Positions 27,076 to 36,081 of a stretch of DNA of 64,000 nucleotides are shown here, piece by piece; the stretch's first letter is position 1, and each line of letters opens with the position of its first letter. The stretch is from Halobacteriovorax sp. GTDB taxonomy: Bacteria; Bdellovibrionota; Bacteriovoracia; Bacteriovoracales; Bacteriovoracaceae. The stretch lies in NCBI GenBank assembly GCA_002720865.1, contig PBIO01000014.1:744001-808000 (forward strand), in the 5' to 3' direction. A program made the translations under genes and the position numbers. Under the pieces are notes generated by a model. The model saw only the letters and a program-made list of their open reading frames with translations. It made no database searches and had not been told where the DNA came from.

Positions 27076-29549
27076 TGCACTTTTTTAAAGGCGAATGGGT
27101 AGAAGCATCTAAGACAGAAAAAATATTAAAAAATATATCGACCATGACAATTGAGTCCTTAGAGTGCGACCTACAAATTCAAGATGTACTTGACGCTTGT
27201 GAGACATTTTCAAATAAGTTACTTAGAGATGATGAATTACGTAAGAAACTGTCAGTTGAACTGACTGACGAAGCTACCCTTGATGAAGTAGCTTCGTTTT
27301 GTAAGAAGTCTTTTTTGATAAAGAAAATTGAAAAAGAATTAAATGGCTTAAAAGGGTACGATCTTAGAAAACAGTCATTTAAAGATGAGATATTTGAATC
27401 TTATGCTGCACTTGGGACCTTGGTCCATATAACTCCTTCAAACTCAGAGGGACTTAGTTTTTTAGCTGCCATTGAAGGTCTTCTTGCGCTAAATACCAAC
27501 TTCTTAAAAATAAGTCATAGAGATAGTAATTTTACAAGCCTAGCGATGGAGGAGCTCTTTAAATGTGATCCATCGGAAAAGATAAAGCAAAAGGTTGGAA
27601 TCTTTAGAATCTCTAGCTCAGAAAGGGAGTCCCTGGGGAAACTTCTAAGTGTTGCTGACGGGGTTTCGGTATGGGGAGGAGAGTCCGCAATCTCAGAGAT
27701 TCAAAAGATGACGCCCCCTGGAGCAAGATTTATCCCTTGGGGTCATAAAATCTCCTTTGCCTATGTGGATAAGTTTAGTTTGAACGAACAAGACGTGTTC
27801 AATAAATTGAGCTCAGATATAGTTCTCAATGAACAACAGGCCTGTAGTTCACCACAGGTTATTTATCTTGAAACAGATAATTTCGAAGATTGTCTCAAGT
27901 TTTCAGAAAACTTATATAGCTCATTAGAAAATGAGAGCAATAAAGTGCCAACTGTTGAACTTGGAATACAAGAGCAAGCTGAAATTACAAATCAAGTGGA
28001 GTTAGCAAGACTTGAGTCTCCGATGGGGATTGCCAAAGTCTTTGAAGCAAAAGATAAGAGCTTTAGAATAATAGCAGAGAAAAATCGAGGATTAAGACCA
28101 TCACCTTTATACAGAACAATTTTAATTAAACCTCTTCCTTCTAATAAAATTATAAGCACCTTGTATCCTCTCAGAACTTACTTGCAAACTGTGGGTTTAG
28201 CCTCTTCAAGAGAATATGGCTCTAAGTTAGCAAAAATCTTTATTGCTGCAGGGATAAATCGAGTTACGAAAGTTGGAGAAATGCTTTCAAGCTACGAAGG
28301 CGAACCACATGATGGTGTTTATGCCTTGTCTAGGTTTATGAGAAGAGTCAGGGCAGAGATAAAAGATATGGAGGATATTCATAGTCTTGAAGAATTCAGG
28401 CTTCCAGTATTGAAAGAAGAAGCTGGTCCAATTATGGATAAATCTGAGTTTCAAAAAATGTCGGGAGAACGAATCGATCGTGCTGAATTGTTCTTTAGAT
28501 CTGGTGGTTCTTCTGGGAAAACTGCACTCAGCTTATTTAGTTATAAAGACTATCACGAACAGATGCAAAACGCGGCTGAAGGATTATTCGCCGCTGGCCT
28601 CAATCCTAAAGAGGATAGAGTGATAAACTTATTCTTCGGCGGTGGTCTTTATGGTGGTTTTATAAGTTTCTTTACCATATTAGAGCATTTAGAAGCTATC
28701 CAATTGCCAATGGCAGCTCATGAAAATTTGAAGATGGTTGGAGAAGCAATAATTGATAATAATGTTAATACTCTCGTGGGGATGCCAAGTTATATTGTGC
28801 AACTCCTTAAAGAAAATATTGATCTTTTCAAAAAATATGGAAAACTAGAGAAAATATTTTTCGGGGGAGAACACTTTTCTAAGAAGCAAAGAGTGTGGAT
28901 CCAAAATCAGTTAGGTATAAAAGTTATACGTTCCGCGGCCTATGGTTCAGTGGATGCTGGACCTTTGGGCTTTCAATGTCCAGCATGTGAAGGATCGGTT
29001 CATCACCTCTTAGATTCAAATCAAAGTCTTGAAATCTTGCAAATTGAAGCGGACCTTCCATGTATAAAAGGCGAGACGGGAAGACTTGTTTTTAGCAGCA
29101 AGAACAGAGAGGTCCTTGATATTAAGAGATATGATCTTGGAGACCTAGGGCGTTGGGTAGAAGGGGATTGCCCCTGTGGAAGGAAGACTCCACGGTTTGA
29201 ACTTCAAGGGAGAAGTGGAGATATCTTTAGGGCCGGTGGAACCTTTATTAATTTTCAAAAGATTGAAATTATTTTAAGAGATAAATTTGATTTTTCGGGA
29301 GAAGCTCAGATCATTATTAAAAAAAACGGTGACTTAGACGAGGTAAACTTATTAATCGACTCCGCATTTATTCAAGAGCAAGAGTCGGAAATACGAACTC
29401 ATATAATGAAAAAGTATCATGAGTTACATGAAGTCGCAGACCTAGAGAAGGGCCTTTATTTTAAAGTTCTTTTGATAGACGGAGAAAACCTCGAAAGAAC
29501 AAGTGGTTCAGGGAAACTTATTCGAGTTAAAGACATGAGGATGCTTTAA
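27072..29549 (+). CDS. LuxC acyl-CoA reductase fused to PaaK-like adenylating domain
   Basis: Residues about 25-440 match LuxC, which reduces an acyl thioester to the aldehyde with NADPH: VSVWGGESAI, PWGHKISFA and VLNEQQACSSPQ, with C258 as catalytic cysteine. Residues about 455-825 match a phenylacetate-CoA-ligase-like (PaaK/CapK) domain: FRSGGSSGKTA (475-485), FFGGEHF, AAYGSVDAGPLG, YDLGDLGRWV and CPCGRKTPRFELQGR. The two are joined in one frame with no stop or shift. A single polypeptide could thus activate and reduce a carboxylate. Overlaps luxE-like upstream by four bases and the next gene by one. Confidence 0.87.
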   Translation: MMHFFKGEWVEASKTEKILKNISTMTIESLECDLQIQDVLDACETFSNKLLRDDELRKKLSVELTDEATLDEVASFCKKSFLIKKIEKELNGLKGYDLRKQSFKDEIFESYAALGTLVHITPSNSEGLSFLAAIEGLLALNTNFLKISHRDSNFTSLAMEELFKCDPSEKIKQKVGIFRISSSERESLGKLLSVADGVSVWGGESAISEIQKMTPPGARFIPWGHKISFAYVDKFSLNEQDVFNKLSSDIVLNEQQACSSPQVIYLETDNFEDCLKFSENLYSSLENESNKVPTVELGIQEQAEITNQVELARLESPMGIAKVFEAKDKSFRIIAEKNRGLRPSPLYRTILIKPLPSNKIISTLYPLRTYLQTVGLASSREYGSKLAKIFIAAGINRVTKVGEMLSSYEGEPHDGVYALSRFMRRVRAEIKDMEDIHSLEEFRLPVLKEEAGPIMDKSEFQKMSGERIDRAELFFRSGGSSGKTALSLFSYKDYHEQMQNAAEGLFAAGLNPKEDRVINLFFGGGLYGGFISFFTILEHLEAIQLPMAAHENLKMVGEAIIDNNVNTLVGMPSYIVQLLKENIDLFKKYGKLEKIFFGGEHFSKKQRVWIQNQLGIKVIRSAAYGSVDAGPLGFQCPACEGSVHHLLDSNQSLEILQIEADLPCIKGETGRLVFSSKNREVLDIKRYDLGDLGRWVEGDCPCGRKTPRFELQGRSGDIFRAGGTFINFQKIEIILRDKFDFSGEAQIIIKKNGDLDEVNLLIDSAFIQEQESEIRTHIMKKYHELHEVADLEKGLYFKVLLIDGENLERTSGSGKLIRVKDMRML

Positions 29550-30769
29550 TGTTTTATTCGTTAGAAGAGATTGTTCGAAAAGCCTCAAGGAATTCTCCTT
29601 TTTACAAAGAGCTGTATAAAAATATAAATCCAGATGACTTTAGGTTAGAGGATCTTCCTATAATCGATCAGTCCAATTTTTGGGAAGCCAATCATTTCAA
29701 TAATAACTCTCTACTAACTGAAGATATAGTTGATGGTGTAGTTTTTAAGAGTGGAGGCACTACAGGTAATCCTAAGTTCTCAGTTTATTCCAAGGATGAA
29801 TGGCAGACTTTCACGAAATTATTTGGTGAAGGTATGGATAAAAAATGTCTTGAAAAAGGAGATAGAGTAGGGAATCTATTTTATTCAGGAGATTTATACG
29901 CCTCTTTTTTATTCATAAATAAGTCTATTGAAAATTCACAAACGCCAGTTTTACAATTTCCGATGACAGGTGGGATGAAGCTTGAAGAGATCATTAAAAC
30001 CGTTGAAGAATATTCTATTAATGTTTTGGCAGGGGTGCCGACGACATTTACATGTATGGCCGAGTTACTTTTAAATAAAGGGAAAACTCTTAACTTAGAA
30101 AAAGTACTTTATGGTGGAGAAGCTCTCTATCCAGAACAACGTGAAATCCTTAAAAAAGTATTTCCAAATGCACAACTGTTATCAATTGGTTATGCGAGTG
30201 TAGATGGAGGCCATCTTGGTTATATAGACAAGGACTGTGGCCCTGGTGAACATAAGGTTTTCGATGGTTCCATTATGGAAATAATTAATGATTCAGGAGA
30301 AGTTATCACTAATGAAGGTGAGGTTGGAAAATTAGTCTATACAAATCTAGCTAGAACCTTAATGCCCATCATTAGGTACCCCGTTGGAGACTTAGCAAAA
30401 TGGGTTGGGAACAACAAGTTTTTACTGCTAGGAAGATCAGATGAAGGGGCTAGAATTGGACCGGTGACAGTAAATAGGGATGACCTAGTTGAGGTTTTTA
30501 GAAACTTAAAGGTTTTCAGCGAGATTTCTAATTTTCAAATGATAATCACTAGGGAGAATGCAAGGGATACGCTTGAAGTTAAATATACCGCCTCGAAAGA
30601 GCTATCTAACTTGCAGGAAGGGTTCTATAAAGAGAGGAAAATGTACCTCGAGGCCGTTCAAGACAATCATATTAATCATATTAAATTCACTTGTGTTCAC
30701 GAAGATGAGCTAGAACATAATGAAAGAACCGGGAAGTTAAAGCTTGTTATTGATCGTCGGCATCAATAA
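29549..30769 (+). CDS. PaaK/CapK-like adenylate-forming enzyme
   Basis: Stand-alone member of the same ligase family as the C-terminal half of the preceding gene: YKELYKN at the start, FKSGGTTGNPKFSVYS (66-81), LYGGEALYPEQ, YASVDGGHLGY and YPVGDLAKWV. It likely activates a carboxylic acid as acyl-adenylate. Start overlaps the preceding stop (TAATG). Last gene of the operon; its 3' end overlaps the convergent amidotransferase gene by 23 bases. Confidence 0.83.
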   Translation: MFYSLEEIVRKASRNSPFYKELYKNINPDDFRLEDLPIIDQSNFWEANHFNNNSLLTEDIVDGVVFKSGGTTGNPKFSVYSKDEWQTFTKLFGEGMDKKCLEKGDRVGNLFYSGDLYASFLFINKSIENSQTPVLQFPMTGGMKLEEIIKTVEEYSINVLAGVPTTFTCMAELLLNKGKTLNLEKVLYGGEALYPEQREILKKVFPNAQLLSIGYASVDGGHLGYIDKDCGPGEHKVFDGSIMEIINDSGEVITNEGEVGKLVYTNLARTLMPIIRYPVGDLAKWVGNNKFLLLGRSDEGARIGPVTVNRDDLVEVFRNLKVFSEISNFQMIITRENARDTLEVKYTASKELSNLQEGFYKERKMYLEAVQDNHINHIKFTCVHEDELEHNERTGKLKLVIDRRHQ

Positions 30770-31601
30770 CAATCTTCATTCGACCATCAACTCCAATTAT
30801 CTGGCCTAAATTCAAAGGAATCCAAATATTCTCACCTGATAAAGGCTCAGACGAAAATATTAAGTGGTTAATAAAACCGTCTTTCGTGGCATTTTCACAG
30901 GACTCTGAATAAGAAGGGCAAGAGTCTTTATCTCCACAACTAGTTTTATAGGTTGAGTAGTAAAGATTTTTTCCACCCTGGTGGGCAACCATGGTTTCAC
31001 CATTGGTAAGTAAAAAGGTTAAATAAGTTTCCTTGTCTCCGCAATCATCTTTTAAAGAATAAGGGCCAATTAGGTCAGTCAACTCTTTTACAGCTTCTTT
31101 AATCGCTTCAATGACAATTTCAGCTTTACAATCTTTTATAGAGATATCAATTTTTTTACTTAAAAAAGAAAGGATAAAGTAAAAAATTAATTCGCTATCA
31201 GTATCACCAAGAATGAATCTTTTAAGCTCCGGCAAAATCTGATTAGAAATTTGGTTTCTGTAATTTTCAAAGTCTTTAATATTCCCATTGTGAGCGAAAA
31301 CCCAGTGTCCATATTGAAAAGGGTGGGTGTTTAAAAGTCCATTTGAGCCTTGAGTTGAATTTCGAATATGTGCCACAACAGTTTGGCTTGAAACAACACC
31401 AGAGACTTTCTTAAATAGGTTACTTTTAATGGCAGAGGACTCTGCGGACTTAATTATATGGGGAGTGCCTTGAACGTAGTAACCGACACCCCAACCATCT
31501 GGATGTTCATTACTTTGCATTACCAGGGCATTATCAGCGCTAACAAGACTGCTATGAACTTGACTTAAAATAACTGACCTAAAACCGAAGAGTCTACACA
31601 T
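30747..31601 (-). CDS. Class II glutamine amidotransferase
   Basis: N-terminal nucleophile hydrolase with Cys2 right after the initiator Met (MCRLFGFRS), then HPDGWGVGYY, VAHIRNSTQGS and the FAHNGNI loop. This is the YafJ-type glutaminase domain of about 280 residues with no second synthetase domain. The acceptor substrate is unknown. It follows uup by 15 bases on the same strand, so the two are probably co-transcribed. Confidence 0.88.
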   Translation of the reverse strand: MCRLFGFRSVILSQVHSSLVSADNALVMQSNEHPDGWGVGYYVQGTPHIIKSAESSAIKSNLFKKVSGVVSSQTVVAHIRNSTQGSNGLLNTHPFQYGHWVFAHNGNIKDFENYRNQISNQILPELKRFILGDTDSELIFYFILSFLSKKIDISIKDCKAEIVIEAIKEAVKELTDLIGPYSLKDDCGDKETYLTFLLTNGETMVAHQGGKNLYYSTYKTSCGDKDSCPSYSESCENATKDGFINHLIFSSEPLSGENIWIPLNLGQIIGVDGRMKIVIDADDQ

Positions 31602-31616
31602 AAAGCTATTATGCCT

Positions 31617-33551
31617 TTAAGACTGAAGTTCTTCAAATTCCTCATACATGGCAAGAAGCTCCTCCTCTAAATCGCCCATTTCTGTTGCAAGCAGGGACAA
31701 TTTTTCTGAATCTTCTTTCGTTAGTTCCATAGCGCCCATTTCTGAAATTTTTGAATTTAACTCTTCGATTTTTCGTTCCGAACTTTCTATTAGGGTCGGA
31801 AGCTTTCTAAGTCGATCCTTTTCTTTATTGGAAAGCTTTTTCTTAGATTTAACCTCTGGATTAGGAGCTTCTTGAATCACAGTTTCTTGCTCAGATTCAA
31901 GCTCTTTATTTAAGGCCAGAGCCTCAAGGTAAGGAGAAACTTGCTCGTAACCTCCATGAAAATATTCTAGTTTTTTACTATCCAACAACCATACTCTATT
32001 CGTTATATTGGAGAGAAAACTTCTATCGTGGCTAATTAAAATCACCGAACCTTCAAATTCCGTTAAAGTTTTTTCTAGAATCTGTAAGGTCTCTAGATCA
32101 AGATCGTTTGTAGGTTCGTCAAAGATCCAAATATCTCCAGGCTCCTTTAGATTTAGGGCCATTTGTAATCGACTTCTCTCGCCACCAGAAAATGTTCTTA
32201 AAGGTCTATTGATTTCTTCTCTTGGGAAGAGAAAATCCTCAAGGTAGGCAATAACATGTTTTTTTCTACCATTAGCTAAAAAGATAAACTCTGAACCATC
32301 TCCCAATATTTGAAAGGGCGTTTTCTCAAGATCTAGCTCGGTTCTTTTTTGAGAAAAATGCTTAATGATAATCCCATCAGCTCTTTTAATGATCCCATTG
32401 TTTTCTTTTAACTTTCCGGCAATAAGTGAAGCAAGTGAAGATTTTCCGGCACCATTTGGTCCAATAAGACCAATTTTTTCACCTTTGGTCATAACAAAGT
32501 TCAAATCTTTAAAAAGTAATTCACTTCCAAAACCAAAATCCACACCTTTAAATTCAAGAAGCTTCTTTCTCTTTTTTTCAGTGGAAGAGATACTTAAGCT
32601 CATCTCTTTTCTTGTTTGGGAAATAATATTTTCTACTTGTCCTTTAAGCTGAGTAAAATTATCTACTCTACTCTTTGCTCTCGTTCCTCTTGCCTTTATT
32701 CCTTGTCTCATCCAATCCGTTTCACGGCGCAAGGTGTTCTTAAGTCGGGCTAAAACTCTTTTTCGCTCTTCTTCTTTTTCCGATAAAAACTCCAGATAAT
32801 CGGCGTAAGATCCTTCGTACTCTTTAATTTCACCATTTGTAATATGAAAAATCTTTTTACAGACTTTTGATAACAAGGTCCTGTCATGGGATATAAGAAT
32901 ATAGGCACGATTTGTTTGTCTAAGTTCATCCTCAAACTTTTCAATAGTTTCTATATCTAAATGGTTAGTTGGCTCATCCCAAAGAACAAGATTTGCCTTA
33001 CAGGATAGGCCAAGACTTAAAAGAATCTTTTTTTGCTCACCTCCACTAAGGTTCTCGACACCGCCATCAAGATTAGGAACCTCGAAGTATTTTAAATAAC
33101 TCTCAAAGCTGGATGCGATATTCCAGGCATCAGCATGTTCCCATTTTTCAAAGAGATCCTTCTGCTCATTTAGATACTTGTCGTCTTTTCCGACGAGCTC
33201 TTCTAGCTCCTTAAGTCTTTGATGCCATTCTTTGAGCTCGGGGTAATATTCTAAATAATACTCTTTAACTATTCGGCCAGGAATAACATTGAAATCTTGG
33301 GGTATCTGAAAAACAGTAAACTCTTTCAAAGGATCATTAAGACCTTTTGTTTTATCAAACATAAAGGGAGGGTCGCTAAGATCTGGAGTAGTGGCACCAG
33401 TTAAAATCTTAAATAAGGAGCTTTTCCCTCTTCCATTGAGTCCAAGGAGGCCAATTCTATCTCCAGCTCTTATATTAATATTAGCTTCTTTAAAAAGAAC
33501 TTTTGTTCCATAGGCAAGGCTAATATTTTTCAAGGTGCAGAGCAGGCTCAA
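31617..33551 (-). CDS. uup: ABC-F ATPase, Uup type
   Basis: Two tandem ABC domains without membrane helices. The first has GLLGLNGRGKSS, LSGGEQKKILL and EPTNHLD; the second has GLIGPNGAGKSS, FSGGERSRLQM and EPTNDLD, the latter spelling being typical of Uup. A linker helix region lies between them, and a C-terminal coiled coil (about 560-644) is also Uup-like. ABC-F proteins act on ribosomes; Uup affects transposon excision and branch migration. TTG start with GAGGAA upstream. Confidence 0.9.
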   Translation of the reverse strand: MSLLCTLKNISLAYGTKVLFKEANINIRAGDRIGLLGLNGRGKSSLFKILTGATTPDLSDPPFMFDKTKGLNDPLKEFTVFQIPQDFNVIPGRIVKEYYLEYYPELKEWHQRLKELEELVGKDDKYLNEQKDLFEKWEHADAWNIASSFESYLKYFEVPNLDGGVENLSGGEQKKILLSLGLSCKANLVLWDEPTNHLDIETIEKFEDELRQTNRAYILISHDRTLLSKVCKKIFHITNGEIKEYEGSYADYLEFLSEKEEERKRVLARLKNTLRRETDWMRQGIKARGTRAKSRVDNFTQLKGQVENIISQTRKEMSLSISSTEKKRKKLLEFKGVDFGFGSELLFKDLNFVMTKGEKIGLIGPNGAGKSSLASLIAGKLKENNGIIKRADGIIIKHFSQKRTELDLEKTPFQILGDGSEFIFLANGRKKHVIAYLEDFLFPREEINRPLRTFSGGERSRLQMALNLKEPGDIWIFDEPTNDLDLETLQILEKTLTEFEGSVILISHDRSFLSNITNRVWLLDSKKLEYFHGGYEQVSPYLEALALNKELESEQETVIQEAPNPEVKSKKKLSNKEKDRLRKLPTLIESSERKIEELNSKISEMGAMELTKEDSEKLSLLATEMGDLEEELLAMYEEFEELQS

Positions 33552-33603
33552 CTGAGAATTCCTCGTTTTTACGGTTAGATAGGTTTAGCTCACGACGCTC
33601 TAA

Positions 33604-33653
33604 TTGGCAAAAATTGCCTATTGGAAGATTCGTATAATCCAATTTCGTATAAT
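33604..33653 (+). promoter_or_regulatory. Intergenic dyad and two TATAAT boxes
   Basis: The dyad GGCAA-AAA-TTGCC (33606-33618) is followed by two copies of TTCGTATAAT (33629-33638 and 33644-33653). No -35 fits either at 16-18 bases. Possible promoter region for the 33682 operon. Confidence 0.3.
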
Positions 33654-33681
33654 TTTAATTGGATATTGAAAGGAGGAATCT

Positions 33682-34332
33682 ATTCTTTTTCCAGCAATTG
33701 CTTACAGGACCTATGAGAAGCTTAAGGATCATAAAGTTTTTAAAAAGCTCTATAAGCAAACAATTAAACGTTTACGTTATATTGGCATTCCGACCAAAAG
33801 GGCAGAGCTTGTTCATAAATTAATTGACTCTGAAATTAAAACCCTTTTTCTTGATGACTTGGTAAAAGAAAATGTTTCTTGTAAAAGTGGTTGCTCAGCT
33901 TGTTGCCATACCCAGGTTAGTATCACTTCTGATGAAGCGAGCCTACTGGTAAAGCAAATCGTTAGCGGAGCAGAAGTAGATTTAAGGCGGCTTCGCCTTT
34001 TGGCTGATACGGGAAATAATGCCGAAGAGTTTTACAAACTTTCTTATGAGGACCGTGCTTGCCCATTTCTCGGGGCAGGTGATACTTGTACTGTTTATGA
34101 GAATAGACCGTCAGTATGCAGAACAAATCACGTCGTTTCTGAACCCGTTCTTTGCGAAACGAGAGATGGACAAGAACAGGCCGTAAGACTTTTGAATACC
34201 CATAGAGCTGATATGATAATGATGGCCTTCTTTAAAAATAGTAAAGAAAATGGCGCTTTACCAAAAATGCTATGGAAGGCATTGAAAAGACTTGAAAAAA
34301 CTAATTCTAACGCTGTTGTCAATAAACTCTAA
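33682..34332 (+). CDS. YkgJ-family cysteine-cluster protein with AUU start
   Basis: Cysteine cluster CKSGCSACC-H, later C in RACPFLG and CTVYENRPSVCR, marks the YkgJ (UPF0153) family of zinc or iron chelating proteins. The in-frame codons from 33682 to 33859 contain no ATG, GTG or TTG, yet they read as an amphipathic helical N-terminus, and AGGAGG (33671-33676) sits five bases before an ATT at 33682. A TGA at 33667 excludes a longer form. So ATT is the likely start (216 residues); the TTG at 33859 would remove family sequence and has no ribosome site. Confidence 0.7.
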   Translation: MLFPAIAYRTYEKLKDHKVFKKLYKQTIKRLRYIGIPTKRAELVHKLIDSEIKTLFLDDLVKENVSCKSGCSACCHTQVSITSDEASLLVKQIVSGAEVDLRRLRLLADTGNNAEEFYKLSYEDRACPFLGAGDTCTVYENRPSVCRTNHVVSEPVLCETRDGQEQAVRLLNTHRADMIMMAFFKNSKENGALPKMLWKALKRLEKTNSNAVVNKL

Positions 34333-34380
34333 TTTTTCTATATTCACCTAAGTTCTAAATCCTAATAAACCGAGATTTTT

Positions 34381-34719
34381 ATGTATCAGTTATATGGTAT
34401 CCCAAATTGTGACACAGTGAAGAAAGCTAAGAAAAACTTAGAGGCTAATGGAGTAGAGTTCGACTTTATCGATTTTAAAAAGACTCCCCCTAGTAAAGAG
34501 TTGATTAAAAGGTGGAAATTGAAATTAGGTGAGCTTCCAGTAAATAAAAGAGGAAGAACTTTTAGAGAAGTTAAAGAGCTTTACGAATCAAGCACAGAAG
34601 CTAATCAGATAAAGCTCCTCATTGAGAAATCTTCATTGATAAAAAGACCCTTACTTGAAAAGAATTTAAAGCCAGTTTATATGGGCTTTATTAGCGAGGA
34701 ATATGACGAGCTCTCCTGA
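34381..34719 (+). CDS. ArsC/Spx-family protein (YffB-like)
   Basis: 112 residues with YGIPNCDTVKKAKKNL at the N-terminus and the late RPLLEK, as in YffB/Spx-like members of the ArsC fold. Only one cysteine is in the CDT motif, so it is not a classical arsenate reductase with CX5 chemistry; glutathione-dependent thiol chemistry is likely in the family. 48 bases after the YkgJ-like gene; overlaps tapT-like by 17 bases. Confidence 0.85.
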   Translation: MYQLYGIPNCDTVKKAKKNLEANGVEFDFIDFKKTPPSKELIKRWKLKLGELPVNKRGRTFREVKELYESSTEANQIKLLIEKSSLIKRPLLEKNLKPVYMGFISEEYDELS

Positions 34720-35434
34720 TTTAACTGGTCGTTGTTACGAATGTTTTAGATCTAAAAAGGCTTGTTTGTGTTCTGACATAAATAGCTTTGAAACTAAGAC
34801 TAAGATTGTGATCCTTATTCATCCGAAAGAGGCGAAAAAGCAAAGGGTAGGCACTGGGAGATTAACCCAGAAAAGTCTACTAAACTCCCAAATGATAATG
34901 GGAGTTGATTTTACAAATGATAATTTGGTTAATGCTTTGATAAAAGACGAAACAAAGAATTGTTTCTTACTGTACCCTGGAAGCTCCGCTATAAACTTAA
35001 GTAAGAATGAAAAGTTTCCACAAGACTCTTTAAGAGAGAATGTTATTTTTGTTTTAGATGGAACTTGGCCTTGTGCTAAAAAAATGCTTAGGGAAAGTAA
35101 AAACTTACAAACACTACCTCGAGTTTGTTTTGATGCAAGTATTCCATCGAGGTTTTCAATTAAACATCAACCTGCTCAGAATTGTTTATCGACAATAGAG
35201 TCCGTTAGCTTTTTGTTATCAGAGCTTGAGCGACAAGAAGTTGAAACCTTAAATGGTGGAGCAAGTCAGATGGTAGAACTTTTAGAAAAGATGGTTAAAT
35301 ATCAAAGAGACTGTGCCGCTGACCCAAGTACTCCAGGTTACCGAAGAAAACCTTACTCTAACCAAACGCACAGAGAAAGCTTTATAAGACCAAAAAGTAG
35401 ACTGTTTTTTTATGATGATAAAAACTTTTCCTAA
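34703..35434 (+). CDS. DTW-domain tRNA aminocarboxypropyltransferase
   Basis: Members transfer the 3-amino-3-carboxypropyl group of SAM to U47 of tRNA. Diagnostic features: N-terminal CYECFRSKKACLC zinc-type cysteines, IHPKEAKKQRVGTGRL, the catalytic D-x-TW motif in VLDGTWPCAKKM and the late NCLSTIESV. Start inside the preceding gene; overlaps the GNAT gene by 23 bases. Confidence 0.87.
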   Translation: MTSSPDLTGRCYECFRSKKACLCSDINSFETKTKIVILIHPKEAKKQRVGTGRLTQKSLLNSQMIMGVDFTNDNLVNALIKDETKNCFLLYPGSSAINLSKNEKFPQDSLRENVIFVLDGTWPCAKKMLRESKNLQTLPRVCFDASIPSRFSIKHQPAQNCLSTIESVSFLLSELERQEVETLNGGASQMVELLEKMVKYQRDCAADPSTPGYRRKPYSNQTHRESFIRPKSRLFFYDDKNFS

Positions 35435-35975
35435 ATTATCCGTAGATAATTTTGAACTTCGACTTCTTCAAAAAACTGAAGCTGGTCTCGTTTTAAATTT
35501 TAATAAAAAAAATGAAGAACATTTAAAAAGATGGGACCCTCCTAAACCTGAGGGGTTTGATACGAAACACTATTGGGAAGAAAAAGCACTTCTTTGGCGA
35601 AAAGAATTTTTAGAAGATCAAAGTTGTCGGTTAATTATTTTTAAAGAAGATAGCATGGTGGGCTCAATTAATTTTACTAACTTTGAAAGAGGACCATTTC
35701 AAAATGCCAGGCTTGGATATAAAATCTGCTCAAGCTTAGAGGGGCAAGGAGTAATGAGCGCATGTTTGCGCACCGCGCTCGACTATGTTTTTAAGGACTT
35801 GTCTCTTCATAGGGTCGAGGCCAATTGCATACCTCACAATCATAGGTCCAGAGCTCTTTTGAAACGTCTTGGTTTTGTTGAGCACGGTATTGCTAAGGAC
35901 TACTTGATGATTGACGGAAGATGGCAAGATCATGTTTTGACTAGCCTTGTCACGCCCTTTAAAGCAAAGAAATAG
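35412..35975 (+). CDS. RimJ/RimL-like GNAT acetyltransferase
   Basis: Single GNAT domain of 187 residues with LEGQGVMSACLRTAL (acetyl-CoA loop region), VEANCIPHNHRSRALLKRLGF, and GRWQDHVL at the end, the usual pattern of ribosomal-protein N-acetyltransferases of the RimJ group. Adjacent ATGs at 35412 and 35415; either works. Last gene of the four-gene operon that starts with the YkgJ-like protein; the link to tRNA modification upstream hints at a translation role. Confidence 0.85.
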   Translation: MMIKTFPKLSVDNFELRLLQKTEAGLVLNFNKKNEEHLKRWDPPKPEGFDTKHYWEEKALLWRKEFLEDQSCRLIIFKEDSMVGSINFTNFERGPFQNARLGYKICSSLEGQGVMSACLRTALDYVFKDLSLHRVEANCIPHNHRSRALLKRLGFVEHGIAKDYLMIDGRWQDHVLTSLVTPFKAKK

Positions 35976-36081
35976 CCCCATAAAATTCACTTTTTAATCG
36001 ACCATTAAATACCTACAATACTAGATAACCCTTGGATTTTTAAGGGAAGAACTTCAAGGACAGAAGAAGGAATCATAGGAA

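Noticed and set aside
24770-30769. Bioluminescence operon
   Set aside because: No luciferase subunit genes are present; only the acid-activation and reduction functions are seen.
33604-33619. Sigma-54 promoter before the YkgJ-like operon
   Set aside because: TGGCA is followed by GC two bases too early for the required ten-base spacing.
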